Counted from the first letter of the stretch, positions 52,802-63,847 are shown. The stretch is DNA of 64,000 nt from Nannochloris sp. 'desiccata' (GCA_019044685.2 JAGTXX020000003.1:1577917-1641916); one strand, 5' to 3'. Translations and numbers: made by a program. The notes: generated by a model not told the origin, from the sequence alone.

Positions 52802-53955
52802 ACGTCTCCATTCCAGATCATTTTGATGAAGAAACTAGAACTAAATGGAAACAAATGAAGAAAGATCTGAACCTGGTACTGGATGATTTTCGAGATCTGA
52901 TCCTTAAAGGCTATTTGGTGGAAATGCCGCCCGATCGTGAAAAAGACGGTGGTAATTTTACTATCAAATTGAAGCCTGGTGCTGAACCTCCTAACCAACC
53001 TCCTCGTCGTCTGGGCCTGCATCTTCAACCTGAATTAGAAAAACAGCTCAAAGACTTACTGGCCAGAGGTTATATCCAGCACAGCAATTCTGAATTTGGA
53101 GCCCCGGTGCTGTTTGTTAAAAAGAAAGATGGCACTTGGCGACTCTGCGTTGATTATCGCGAATTGAATGATCTCACAGTCAAATTGAAGTATCCTTTAC
53201 CTAGAACGGATGATCTTCTAGATTCCATAGAAGGCGCTACTGTGTTCAGCAGTTTAGATGCTGTGCAAGGTTACCACCAGTGCCGCGTCAGAGTCGATGA
53301 CGTACCGAAAACAGCTTTTCGGACCCAATATGGTCACTACGAGTATCTCGTGCTTCCTTTTGGACTTACCAATGCTCCTGCGCATTTTCAGAAGTATATG
53401 CATCATATATTTCGGGAAGCCAACCTGCTGGGAGTGACTGTACTGGTCTACTTAGACGATATTTTAATCTTTAGTAAAAACCTTGAAGAGCATGCGCAGC
53501 ATGTTAGGGCTGTGCTGGAGGTGCTTCACAAGAATAAAATACAGTTGGCACCTCATAAGTGTCGCTTTGGTTTAGCTGAGGTGGAATTTCTGGGTCATTT
53601 GGTGTCTGCTAATGGTATTAGACCTGATCCTAAGAAGGTTGCCGCGATTGCCGAATGGACCGCTCCCACCAATGTTAGTGAGTTGAAGTCGTTTACTGGT
53701 GCTGTAAATTTTCATAGAAGGCATATTGAACACTGTGCGTCTATCATGGCACCTTTGAACAAGTTAACAAAGAAAGAAACACCTTATATCTGGGGAACCG
53801 AACAGCAGGCAGCATTTGATGATTTAAAACAGGCTCTCATCAGCGCTCCCGTACTGCGACCTCCCAAATTTGGTGGTATGTTTCATTTATACACCGATGC
53901 CAGTGGTGTTGGCATGGGTGGTGCGTTGTATCAAGACTTTGATGATGGCAGGCAT
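52802..53955 (+). pseudogene. Gypsy D pol, RT and start of RNase H (piece 4)
   Basis: Carries a full RT ([27 protein letters not shown] near 53443-53463) and the first RNase H motif with Leu-Tyr-Thr-Asp-Ala-Ser. No stops. The reading continues for a few codons into telomere repeat after Asp-Gly-Arg-His. Integrase and everything downstream are missing. Confidence 0.9.
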
Positions 53956-54080
53956 CTTAGGGTTTTTTTAGGGTTTTTAGGGTTTAGGGTTTTCAGGGTT
54001 TAGGGTTTAGGGTTTAGGGTTTAGGGTTTAGGGTTTAGGGTTTAGGGTTTAGGTTTTTAGGGTTTAGGGTTTATAGGGGG
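53956..54080 (+). repeat. Interstitial telomere tract, TTTAGGG pointing right
   Basis: About 125 bp. Starts CTTAGGG directly on gypsy D sequence, then units with 3 to 7 T, then perfect TTTAGGG repeats, ending in degenerate units and a G run. The orientation is that of a right-hand chromosome end, so position 53955 was once the end of the chromosome. Confidence 0.95.
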
Positions 54081-54401
54081 CAATATCCATATCCACTCTG
54101 ACCCTTTCGGGGTCGCTTACCAGAAATGCATCGGAATGCCTTGCAATTTTGGTGGCGGGTAGATCTCGCCAAGGCGATTCGATTAAGAATTTTTAGCCAT
54201 CAGATTGTTGACGGTTCGTACGCAAGTACAAAATGTACGGGAAAAATTCGTACTATTACGAAAGTGGATGGCCAAATTTTACGAAACTCACCTATTTCGA
54301 ATGCAGTCGTTAATATGAGTGCAACGGTATGCTTACTTGGATGTTTGTGGGTGTGTGGGTGTGTGCGCACGGAGAGGGTGCATGCCGGGGGCGCAGGGTG
54401 T

Positions 54402-54598
54402 TAGAAAAAAAAACAGTTCCAGAAGAATCTGGCCCCAAAGGGGCACCTTGGCAAGTATGGTACGTTCGAGGCATGCATTGGATATCCATGATAAATAGAT
54501 GGTTGGAATGTCCGTTTTGTGGAGAACGCGATACATACCTTGCTAATGGTGTTGTGACTACGGTTGTAAGGAAAGAGAGCCTCCTAAAGTCGTCTTAA
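54402..54598 (+). CDS. Short ORF or exon with a CxxC motif, unrecognised
   Basis: Open frame ending TAA at 54596-54598; the frame is open back to 54329, but a TTAG/AACAG just after a run of A near 54410-54418 could be a splice acceptor. It encodes about 60 plausible residues, with several Trp and a Cys-Pro-Phe-Cys-Gly pair typical of half a zinc ribbon. Possibly the last exon of a gene whose start was lost at the telomere junction. Low certainty. Confidence 0.3.
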
Positions 54599-55284
54599 GC
54601 AGCAGGCTGAGAGGCCCCGACATGCCGTTTTGGGTCGTACAGTACGCCACGTGAGAGCATTACCAATAGCATTTCATTTTATATTTGGACAGCGGACACA
54701 AAAAGGAAGAGAATGATATGCGACACCCGGCATTCTTTGGGATAGTGGAGCGCGAGGGGTGCTCCTCAAACTCGCCTTTGACTGCTACTGACCCATGGTG
54801 GTGGCGAAATGGACAAGTCCTCCCGGGCTGTGAGTCGACACATACGTAGGTGGGATCGTTGAATCTTCAGCCCTGGACCACACCACAAGGTAGCTCACAT
54901 GGTGTACTGTACTTTCTTCCGGCAGTACATTTCCTGATTCGGTCCGGTTCGACCCCGGACACCCAGAATCCAAAAAACACCCAATGGGGGGGGGGGGGGA
55001 GGCATTTGTGTCACTGGTTTGCCCCTTTCTCGTTGTACTTATTTTGGAATGTATGCCTCTTAATTTACTTGGCGGCAAATGATGGAAGATGTCTGTGTTT
55101 TGGCAGGCATGCGAATAATGCCTTGGACAGATTTTAATTAATGAACTGTTTTAATCGACTACTAATTTAGCATGGGATTACCTTCTTCGTGCGCGTTTTG
55201 AGGCATTCTGTGTTTGTACATGTCAGTATTATTGTTTGGAGGTATACTCTGCTACTTGCAGGCGAGCAGCATCAGCAACACAAG

Positions 55285-55583
55285 GTTGCCAGTAACAACA
55301 CCAGCAGTTTTGGGATGGCCCGAGGCCGTAGCCCCTAGCTGTCTTCTTTGACAAGTCGACCTTCCCCTGGCCAAATCGAGCTATGTTTTTTCCTACAGAT
55401 TCGTGTGATGCTATTACACTAGGGTATGCGAAATAGATGGGGCTGCAAGAGGGGCAGCAGGTTGCCAGTAGGAACAACATCTGGTCCACCAGTTTTCTGG
55501 TTGCCGCGGCCGGTGCCCAATGTGCTTCCTTTGACAAGTCTACCTTCTCGCGGCCAAATCGAGCCATTCTCTTTCCTACATGC
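55285..55583. repeat. Imperfect direct repeat, about 115-120 bp twice
   Basis: 55285-55399 and 55463-55583 share TTGCCAGTA, CCAGTTTT/CAGTTTTGGG and TTTGACAAGTCkACCTT followed by GGCCAAATCGAGC. On the minus strand both encode Ala-Arg-Phe-Gly then Lys-Val-Asp-Leu-Ser-Lys within an open frame (55229-55567). It may be a decayed tandem exon. Confidence 0.6.
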
Positions 55584-55736
55584 CCCTTTTATGGTGCTGG
55601 TGTTTGTAATATATAAATGTAGGTCACAAATTTAGATAATATTTCAAGAGCATTCAGTAATTTGTGTTTCTAGAAGAGAATACAAAGTAATCAAAGAGAG
55701 GTTCTTGGAGTGGGTGTGAGAGGAGGTAAGTGAACC

Positions 55737-58093
55737 CTATCGAGGGTAGTTAATCCGGTCCATATCTACATGCTGTCCTTCGGCTACATAGACAGCCTCC
55801 AATGTAGTGTGTTTGAACACCGAGACATTATTGTGCTTGCGTTGGCCAATGTTTTCGGTAATGAAATACTTGATGATCCGACCAAGTTCTTTCCTGAACT
55901 TCATAAATTCAGTCATGTACGGCCCGGTCTTTACCCGCCGTCGGCCCGCGGCGTTAGGGTCGTTTTCGCCGCCGAATTTAACGATAGCTATTTCTTCTAA
56001 GCTCTCCTTTGGGAATGCTTCAGGTACACCTGGGCCCTTCTCGGTTACTTTTACCACGGTGAGTGGGCCCCTTCCCCGAAGAAATGCAATATTTGGTAGA
56101 GGGAACCATCCACTCTCCAAGCCTTCGTTCTTCAAGTACTCGTAGATGTTGTGGGCTAGCTGGGTCTCCCCGCGCTCCCCACATGATTGTTGGTAGCACT
56201 TGAATACTTCGCCCAGAGCCATGTCCGCTTCGCCGCAATATTTATTCACTTCCACCAACCCTGAACCCACCGACGCCGCCCATTTCGCCAACTCGGTCGC
56301 CAACTCCGTCAACGTTTTCTCTTGGATGTTAAAGATTGCCAATTGATTGCCCCGCAAACAAATTGCTTGATATGCTTCCACGATTCGATTTAACATGGTA
56401 TTGACACAGGCAGGGTCCGTGGCAAGCGCGATGAACCCACCCCTTTCGCCGTCGACCAACCATCCAACGGCGTCCTCATTATCCGGTTTCAAAAAATGAG
56501 TGGGGGGGAGGTCTTGCATGTTCAAGTTTGCATTCGCCGCGGTGTAGAAGGTGATGGACTTTGTGAATATTTCGGTTGGTTGCCGAGGAGCCGTGTAGTG
56601 TCCAACTAATATCGCAGTGGGGCACTTCGCGCGCCCCATCCAGTCCAAGGAAGCGGCTTGTAACAGTGGTCCAAGTACAAGCCGATTGTTACCCGGCATG
56701 AAACTGACCACCATTAATTGGTGAAAGGAAATGCAATTCTTAAACGCCAGCCTGACGTCTCGCCTCACTCCGGTCTTAACTAACCCTAATTGAGTATCTA
56801 ACAAATCGTCGGCTTCACCTGCGCCGGGCGGAGTAGTAGCCCCGGGCTTGGTGGCACAAACCTCTTTCCACATGTTGTTCGTCCATACCGGGACCCCACG
56901 CTCTCGGGTCGCTCTCTTCAAGTCTACAGGGAAGCCCAGTACCTCCGGGTTGCGTGCCGCCCATGGATCATCCATGAACGTGACAAGGGCCAATGTGTTC
57001 ACCATTCCATGCAGTATTGCAGGGTCAAGGTACTGCGGCCTTTGCACTCGCCAATGTATAAAATCACACACTTGCCTTTGATAGTGTGCCTGATACGCTC
57101 TTATAGCTCGAGTTGCGTACCCCCCCAAGATTTCGTGGAAGGGGATCCGTCCAAACCGCGCAAATGCATCCTCGACGGCGGGGGTGACCAAGTGCTGAAG
57201 TCCATTCCACCAAAGCAAATGTGGCCCTTCCGGCCTGAGACCGTATCCCACTTCGAAACGATATGGGATGTTCCCCGTCGAGATGGCGCTATGATACCTC
57301 GTTGTATTCGCGATTTCGTCGGTTAAGTTGTTTCGAAGGGCTTCTAGGTTCTTCTCTGTTGGGTCCAGCCTGTAGGTAATGGCCAGGAGGTAGGTCTTCG
57401 CAAACTTGCTGTCTTTAAGGTTTGGCCCATGTGGGCCGGGGGTTGGTGCGTATCCCTCCACCATAACGCGATTGCCCAGGTACGGCGCGGCTAGGTGCGT
57501 TAGCTTGCCAGCATTTGCTTGATGTGGCTCAACGTTGACATCTAAACCTTTGCTACTAAACCCAAGGCCTAGCGCCATGCTTCCAAACATCGGGAATTTG
57601 GTAAATTTGGCGCTGGAGTTCGTAAACAACGTTTTATCATCGATCACCACAGTTGTATAAGAGCCACCGTTGACATGGTCTCGAGCTGCATCATTCCCAT
57701 GGTGCACGTCATCCAACACAAACCGTGCAAAGTCATAATCGCATGGGCGCACCATGAGCCCCGTGAATACGCCTATAAACGACCTGTTCGATAAGTCTTG
57801 TGTACCTAGGAGGTTGAAGTAGTCAGCCAAAATGCCCTCGATAATCCGGTCAAGACCAACTTGCTCAAAGGGTGCCGTTCGCGGGTCGTCGTTAACATCA
57901 TCATCAACACTAAAGTAAAACGTCATGGGCCGTTGGCCCCGGTGAACCAGTGGCTTGGAGAGGAAGAGATCTGCCACGAGGAACACGTGGTTGGGGAAGA
58001 GATCGTGGACGTCTGCATGTGGTCCATCGAACTCGCCCTCCAAGGCCCAATCGATTAATCTCCCAATGTCAGCGCTGTTAGCCCTGGCCAAGG
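55737..58093 (-). CDS. Large unrecognised protein, 5'-truncated at a LINE tail
   Basis: Open for about 784 codons to TAG at 55737-55739, with no stop or frameshift. No ATG marks the beginning: the frame runs back into the LINE2 tail at 58094, so the N-terminus was lost. GC-richer than the TE stack, with balanced soluble-protein composition and no signal peptide, membrane segment, zinc finger or nuclease/polymerase motif that I can see. Distinctive stretches are an Asp-rich patch near residue 80, a His/Tyr/Gln-rich helix near 345, and a Pro/Gly/Thr-rich linker near 435. I do not recognise a family. It could be a host gene from another locus, a transposon gene, or a viral-type structural protein; none is supported by a motif. 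Confidence 0.65.
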
Positions 58094-58417
58094 CTGAAAC
58101 TGAAACTGTAAACTGAAACTGAAACTGTTACATTAAAGTGATCTCTAGCAACAAAATATCGCGTCATCACTCAGGGTTCAGTAGAGCATCCTCTCAAAGT
58201 CTACTAGGAGGTATACGAGCCCCATGGCTTCATAAAAACAAAAAGAAAAACTGAAGCTAAAAGGAGGCGGGACTCGTTCCGGTAAGATGAACCCCTAGGA
58301 GCTTCCATCCAGCTCCCTTCACAAAAATCATCATCAACTTTAATAAACATAAAATAACCTTTGTACATTGCATATCATCCACCATGGGGTAATGGGATCA
58401 GATAGAAAGAGGTAAAT

Positions 58418-61400
58418 TCATGAAGCCCGCCGCCTCCGGTGCCGTCGTGGTGGCGGTGGGTTAAGTACTCGGTGCTGCTCCTCACACTTCTTGACAAAAC
58501 TGCCAAGCTGTGTTTGTTGCTGCTCTAAGAACTCATTTAAGTTATTATTACTAAAATCTAAACAAGAAAAATCTGCCCTAATGTCATCATAATTAGGGCA
58601 CTTAAAAACCATATGTTCGACCGTCTCGACAGTATTCATTTCTTTACCAGCACACTGTTTGCATTCCCTCTCTTCCCTTTTAATGTGAGTCCATCGACCT
58701 GTTTCCTCCTTCAGCCAGTGTGAGCCCATTCTCAGCTGTAATAGTCGCTGTCTACTCCTGAAGCCAGGAATTGTAAGGCAAGCAGCAGCACAATATTCTT
58801 TTTCAGGCAACCCATTTCTGACTTGTTGAACATACTTGTAAATTTTAGTCCTAGATTCGTCAACATTCTGGATCTTGCTGAGATACCATTGTTTCCATCT
58901 TCTACACACTTGATTCACATGTAGTTCACAGGGTTCTTCTAAAGAAATCACTACTCCAAAAAGACTGAAAGCTCGTTGCAGCTGTGCCGCCCAGCACCGC
59001 TGTGCTACTGATGGGATGCTGCCAGGTAATGGATTTGCTTTAAGCTGGCAATTATCTATAAAAGCATTCTTTAAAATGCTATTAGATGGTGCTTTTACGA
59101 GTCCATTGTAAAATCGAGTTAGTCTTTTAACCCAACGCAAAGCCAATGGCCACCGGCCAGCTTCCGCAAGGACGATACAACTAGCAGCACTTTTTCGAAC
59201 TCCAAACAGCCATTTAAGAGCTTGTAGATGAACGCGCTCGCAGCTATTTTTTAATGGATCCTGACATAGTAGTTCAGGAGCCCAAACTTCAGCTCCATAG
59301 CCAAGCACAGGTTCAACCATCACATCAAAAAGTCTGAAATTGGTATCTACACCTTTAAGTTCTAATTCTTCCAGTCTTCTCCTGGTAGCATGGTATGCTT
59401 TACGGCCGGATAGAGCTCTGGCGGGTACAGCATACCTAGATAAAGCATTAGAGCAGTGGAAAATAGTCCCTAAATATTTGAATTGTTCAACTACTTCCAC
59501 CGTCTCGCCATCGACATACAGCACAGCTGCCTTTTCTTCTTTTATAGACCGTATTCCGCTAAATAGCATTAATTTAGTCTTAGAAGCATTAACAGTGAGT
59601 CCCCACCGAGCAGAAAAATCTTCCAGCAGTGCCATTTGCTTGCGGAGACCTGGCATCGACGTTGCCGCCTGAACCAAATCATCAGCATACATAAGGCTGC
59701 GAAGAGGCATATTATTCAAGGTAGGAAAATCAAACTCAGTCGATTCACTATTATTTGCTCCAGCAGCAGCTCTCAGCTCATCATCCCAGTCATCCAAGTA
59801 AAGACCAAATAAAAGTGGGCTCAGCGGGCAACCCTGCTTCACTCCCAATTTAGATTGAAATGTCCTTCCTAGACCCGTAGATGACTTCACACACATAGGA
59901 ACATCAGCATACATGGCTTTTATGGCATTTAAGACCCAGCCAGTCACTCCTCTACGCTCAAGTTTAGCCCAAAGCAAGTGGCGGGGAACTGAATCGTATG
60001 CTTTCTTAAAATCAACAAAACATGTGTACAGCCTACCACCTTTCTGGGCCTTTACTCTGTCCGTTAGAGCACGTAGTATAAATGAGGCTGAGGCAGTTCC
60101 TTTGCCTCTTCTAAAACCAAATTGACCCTCTGCTCGCAGCTCCGACGCTTCCGCCCAGCAGCTCGTTCTGATGTCAAGCATAGAACCATGCAGCTTGGCA
60201 GCCAAAGTGCCTACTGCTATTCCACGATACCCATCACAAGTTCTAGTATCACTGCCAGCTTTGGGTATCGCTGTGATGGCGCTCAAAGCCCATGCAGTGG
60301 GAAGCTTCCCTACGGCCACCGATGCATTTAACAGCTCCAACAGTGTTGGACCTATTTCAGCAATTGCAGATTTTAAAAGCTGAGGTTTGAGGATACCAAG
60401 CATGGCAGCACCATTCCTGACCTTCTTGAGTGCTGCTAACATCTCTTCCATTGAAAAAGGAGTTTGTAGCAGCCCTTCTATACTCTCCGGAGGCGGGACG
60501 GTGCCAGGCACAATTGGAGGTACAGGCAGATCAGGTGGTTCAGCACCTAGTAGCTGTTCAAAATGATTGCTCAAATCACTTTGTGATACCAAAGTTGGAG
60601 AAGGGGGTCTTCTATACTTTTGATAAAACTCTTTAGGATCAAATTTGAGTAGACGCTCGAGGCGTTTCGCTCCAAGTGATCTTCTCGCTTTTCGTATATT
60701 ACGATGCGATCTCTTGACGTTATTACGATTTGTCACGATTGCTTCTACATCACATTCTCTCACAGCTCTCCTATGGGTTGATCTTGCTTGCTTTTGCTGA
60801 AGTTTTAGCGCTGGCGGTAATTTATTCATTTTTCTTGCCCAACGATCTTTATCGGGTGCAGCTCCTTTTATTTTCATTCCGGCAGCTACACATGCATTAG
60901 ATAACACTTTCCTAAGATCTGCCTCTGCCGTGTTCAGCATATTTGCATTTTTAGATTCAGCAGTATCGTTCGCTGCAACGCAAATTTGTTCTAGCAGAGG
61001 TGCTGCTGCTTGTAATTCTGCTTTAAAGGCAGGCAGCAGCTTTGGGTCGATAATAAACTCATCTCCAATATTGAAAGAGGGTGTAGAATTAGAAATGCTA
61101 AGCTCAACATCATCAGCTTCGTATTCTCCTTCCATCAGTTCAGACATTGACATGAATTCATTTATCGTCACCGTCACTGCCAAGTGATCTGCTCCTTGAG
61201 CAAGTTTTCCACCAACTTTTAGAGACTCAGTTTTAATAAAAACCTTTGGACATGCTAAAAATAGGTCAATCACTGATGTGGGTTCCTTACTTTTTGAATT
61301 AGTCAAGCAAGTAGCAGCAGCGGGAATGTCCCCTGCTACTCTGCCGTTGACGACATACAGTCCAGTAAAATCACACAGCTGCAGTAGCTTCTTCCCTCTA

Positions 61401-62008
61401 GAATTAACTGATGCATCTACACTGGTCCTTGGGCAGCATGCATGTACCATATCCTCCTCCATTATCAGCCTGTCAACTCCAGATCCCCTATCAGTGCCGG
61501 CAGCACAAAGGCGGTCAAAATCAGGTTCTGTGCCTATGTGGGCATTAAAATCCCCAGCAACAAGCACTTCTCCCAATCCTCTCGCTATAGATATCTCGTT
61601 TTCTAGTTCTTCAAACCAGTCATCTATATTTTGGGGGCATCCTGGAGTATTATCAGGAGCTGCATAGCAACAGCAGAAAAACTGCACCGGCGCCCGCTCT
61701 GATTTTTGGCACTTGATCCATATTACTCCATCACTCTCTCTCACTCTCCAAACGTCGATTTTTCCAAAGTTTTCTTGTTTAATATATATAGCTGCACCAC
61801 CGTATCCCGTTGCCCTTGCTGTAATAGGTCTTGCTGCTCCATAAGAAAGCTTAAAACCAGGAATATACGGCAACTCTTCCACGTCGTGCAGCCAAATTTC
61901 ATTCAACATAATAATATCTATATCGTCTTCAATCTCAAGGTTCAGCGCTTCTCGCATCAGTTGTCCACGAATGTTCTGAAGCACTAACTTTACTTTACCA
62001 ATTTCCAC
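58418..62008 (-). CDS. LINE2 ORF2: endonuclease, reverse transcriptase, zinc finger
   Basis: Protein identical to LINE1 ORF2 over all 1196 residues, so the two copies are very recent relatives. Same motifs: GDFNAHIG, YADD and the C-x2-C-x12-H-x4-C finger. Same lack of an ATG before the endonuclease. Confidence 0.93.
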   Translation of the reverse strand: MEIGKVKLVLQNIRGQLMREALNLEIEDDIDIIMLNEIWLHDVEELPYIPGFKLSYGAARPITARATGYGGAAIYIKQENFGKIDVWRVRESDGVIWIKCQKSERAPVQFFCCCYAAPDNTPGCPQNIDDWFEELENEISIARGLGEVLVAGDFNAHIGTEPDFDRLCAAGTDRGSGVDRLIMEEDMVHACCPRTSVDASVNSRGKKLLQLCDFTGLYVVNGRVAGDIPAAATCLTNSKSKEPTSVIDLFLACPKVFIKTESLKVGGKLAQGADHLAVTVTINEFMSMSELMEGEYEADDVELSISNSTPSFNIGDEFIIDPKLLPAFKAELQAAAPLLEQICVAANDTAESKNANMLNTAEADLRKVLSNACVAAGMKIKGAAPDKDRWARKMNKLPPALKLQQKQARSTHRRAVRECDVEAIVTNRNNVKRSHRNIRKARRSLGAKRLERLLKFDPKEFYQKYRRPPSPTLVSQSDLSNHFEQLLGAEPPDLPVPPIVPGTVPPPESIEGLLQTPFSMEEMLAALKKVRNGAAMLGILKPQLLKSAIAEIGPTLLELLNASVAVGKLPTAWALSAITAIPKAGSDTRTCDGYRGIAVGTLAAKLHGSMLDIRTSCWAEASELRAEGQFGFRRGKGTASASFILRALTDRVKAQKGGRLYTCFVDFKKAYDSVPRHLLWAKLERRGVTGWVLNAIKAMYADVPMCVKSSTGLGRTFQSKLGVKQGCPLSPLLFGLYLDDWDDELRAAAGANNSESTEFDFPTLNNMPLRSLMYADDLVQAATSMPGLRKQMALLEDFSARWGLTVNASKTKLMLFSGIRSIKEEKAAVLYVDGETVEVVEQFKYLGTIFHCSNALSRYAVPARALSGRKAYHATRRRLEELELKGVDTNFRLFDVMVEPVLGYGAEVWAPELLCQDPLKNSCERVHLQALKWLFGVRKSAASCIVLAEAGRWPLALRWVKRLTRFYNGLVKAPSNSILKNAFIDNCQLKANPLPGSIPSVAQRCWAAQLQRAFSLFGVVISLEEPCELHVNQVCRRWKQWYLSKIQNVDESRTKIYKYVQQVRNGLPEKEYCAAACLTIPGFRSRQRLLQLRMGSHWLKEETGRWTHIKREERECKQCAGKEMNTVETVEHMVFKCPNYDDIRADFSCLDFSNNNLNEFLEQQQTQLGSFVKKCEEQHRVLNPPPPRRHRRRRAS

Positions 62009-62023
62009 CTGATCCCACCTTTC

Positions 62024-63541
62024 CTATTGCTTTTTACTTGCTGTCGCTGCCGCCAAGCGGGAACTACATCTCCGAGGTGCCACACTGCCGGGAGTGTTGC
62101 CACCATTACCAGCAGTATTTTTGATTGAAAGAGCTTTTTGATAGGCATTGATAGTTGCATGCAGTTGCTTTGTATTGTACTGCGATGTCTTCTCATCTTG
62201 CTTATCTAGATTCTTAAGGACAATTTCAGCTTGAGCAGCTTGCCACTTCAAAAAAGAATCATCTTTATTCAAGCTTTGTTTCTTTCGCTTCCATTTTTTC
62301 AAAAGTACTGGAGCCGTCTTAGCTTCTACAATCCGGTACGGGATGTTTGGATATTGATAGGCTGGAAATACTGCCCAGTATTGAGTTTTCCCTTGATACG
62401 TAGCAGTTTCCAACACAATCTCTTCATTTGGGGCGGCGGGCTGTTCTTCCTCTAGAAAAGCTAAAATATCTTCTATTGATCGTTCATTTTCCTCATTAGC
62501 TTCACTCTGCACTTCCTCAAAAGCTACATTATTAATAACTTGAGAGAACCCAGGTGGAGGTGGAGAAAAAGAGGACTTCATAGTGTCCTTAACGTTACTA
62601 GAAGGACCTGAATCATCCAAGAGCGGCGATGGCGATGCCGAAGAAATAGGTGTAGAAATCCGATTTAATGGAGCTGCTACTTTATTTCTTCTCCTGTTTT
62701 GAGCTACTTTATGTTCAATAACATGAAGTACAGCAGGTGATGGAACATCAGGCACTGGATCTGTGAGTATAGCTGCTCCAATTGGGACAACTTCTGTCTC
62801 AAGAACAGAATTGTTGGGAGCTGGAGGTTGCGGCACCGTTGTCGGTACAGCTGAGACAATTGGATGGGAAGTTTGATTGATATCCAGTGGATCTAAATCT
62901 TGAGTATTCCTCTCCCTCCATCTACTTCTAACCTCCGCAGGCGCTCTTACTCTGTCCACAGTAATACCAGCAGGCAAGTTTTGCTTTCCCGTCATTATCG
63001 CTTGGGCGGAGTCCCGGTCCAGCCACAACCACGTCCTAGATCTACTACCTTCCCTCTCACACGTATATTTTACTTGTATTATATTGTCAAGGTGCAGTGG
63101 TAGACCTAATTCGCTGTCACAGAGCTGAGCAAAAGCTCTAGCTGCTGCGGGGCCGTTACGATAACCACGAGCGGGGAATGGCAAACCCAACACTACAATT
63201 TCAACTAGCTCTGATGAAGGAACTGACGATGTCTGCCAGTTATGGCATCCAAAATCGTATTTATGAGGCGCGTAGCGCGTTGAAAATGCACTGTTTTCGC
63301 GGACTTGAAAATTCAAATTTTTGGTTCGATCTGTTGACAGATCATGGTTAAACCTCCAAATTCGACCCTTCTCGTCCTGTGGATATATTTCTACAGTCGT
63401 TACCACTCTATATGGGAGCGGGGCAGACCGTTTTTCGATATTTTTAATTTTGTTGACACATGATCTTATGATCGGCTGTCCGGCAACCAATGCCCAGACT
63501 ATTAGCAAGGTGATTAGCAGTATTACAATAATTAGCAACAT
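62024..63541 (-). CDS. LINE2 ORF1
   Basis: 505 residues from the first ATG inside the element, identical to LINE1 ORF1, ending in the same in-frame UAG (62024-62026). Hydrophobic N-terminus and basic C-terminus as in LINE1. Confidence 0.82.
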   Translation of the reverse strand: MLLIIVILLITLLIVWALVAGQPIIRSCVNKIKNIEKRSAPLPYRVVTTVEIYPQDEKGRIWRFNHDLSTDRTKNLNFQVRENSAFSTRYAPHKYDFGCHNWQTSSVPSSELVEIVVLGLPFPARGYRNGPAAARAFAQLCDSELGLPLHLDNIIQVKYTCEREGSRSRTWLWLDRDSAQAIMTGKQNLPAGITVDRVRAPAEVRSRWRERNTQDLDPLDINQTSHPIVSAVPTTVPQPPAPNNSVLETEVVPIGAAILTDPVPDVPSPAVLHVIEHKVAQNRRRNKVAAPLNRISTPISSASPSPLLDDSGPSSNVKDTMKSSFSPPPPGFSQVINNVAFEEVQSEANEENERSIEDILAFLEEEQPAAPNEEIVLETATYQGKTQYWAVFPAYQYPNIPYRIVEAKTAPVLLKKWKRKKQSLNKDDSFLKWQAAQAEIVLKNLDKQDEKTSQYNTKQLHATINAYQKALSIKNTAGNGGNTPGSVAPRRCSSRLAAATASKKQ

Positions 63542-63558
63542 ATTAGCAACATATTCAA

Positions 63559-63847
63559 CTATTTGAATAATGGTGAAACACCAATATTTTTCACCGACCA
63601 CGAAAGTTTACAGTACCTAAATACTAGCACTGAGTTGAGTCCTAAATTTATGCGCTGGTTTAGTAGTATCACTAGTTGGCTTGGTGGTCCACCTACTATC
63701 CGTTACAAGCCTGGAAAATTAAATGTTGTAGCAGATGCATTGAGCCGTCGCCCCGATCATTCACACTGTTTGTACGCTTTGTCGCTGGTTGTGCCAGCCG
63801 ATGAATTGATGCAGCAGATCAGAGATGGGTTAAAGGTTGATGAATTT
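63559..63847 (+). pseudogene. Gypsy A fragment (A3), RNase H to connection domain
   Basis: 289 bp encoding the end of RNase H, with Thr-Asp-His-Glu and the Val-Val-Ala-Asp-Ala-Leu-Ser motif. Same sequence and same LINE junction as 43812-44100, inverted. Cut after GATGAATTT by telomere repeat. Confidence 0.93.

Larger units (their letters stand above)
27915..53955 (+). mobile_element. Ty3/gypsy element D, three times interrupted and truncated by a telomere
   Basis: Starts with a 132-bp LTR inside B1, followed by PBS, leader, gag and pol on the plus strand. Pol is split by E (30228-35480), B2 (35662-42158) and A2 (42213-52801), each with a 5-bp duplication of D sequence (ATCAG, GTAGC, ACGTC). 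The D pieces are 27915-30227, 35481-35661, 42159-42212 and 52802-53955. Leaving out each insert with one copy of its duplication keeps D in one frame, so D was intact when hit. It ends in RNase H, where telomere repeat begins; integrase and 3' LTR are gone. Confidence 0.93.
54081..55736. other. GC-richer DNA distal to the interstitial telomere, mostly unassigned
   Basis: Unlike the AT-rich TE stack in composition. Contains a small ORF (54329-54598), a run of about 13 G at 54987-54999, and an imperfect direct repeat (55285-55583). Nothing else is recognised. Not similar to anything else in the window. Confidence 0.5.
58094..63558 (-). mobile_element. Full-length LINE (copy LINE2), 3' end toward the centromere
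   Basis: Inverted copy of LINE1 (coordinate x corresponds to 107659 - x). Its 3' tail at 58094-58129 is longer than that of LINE1: beyond the shared tail it has TA and a further CAGTTTCAGTTTCAG before the unrelated ORF. At its 5' end it is joined to the same gypsy A sequence as LINE1. The orientation, 3' end inward and 5' end outward, is that of LINEs added to chromosome ends. Confidence 0.95.

Noticed and set aside
54081..58093. Integrated virus next to the telomere
   Set aside because: No polymerase, capsid, ATPase or other viral hallmark could be identified; only unusual composition and an unknown ORF.
58418..63558. Two independent LINE insertions (LINE1 and LINE2) at the same gypsy A site
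   Set aside because: Both share the same gypsy junction and identical proteins, which is far more simply explained by one copy deriving from the other with its flank.
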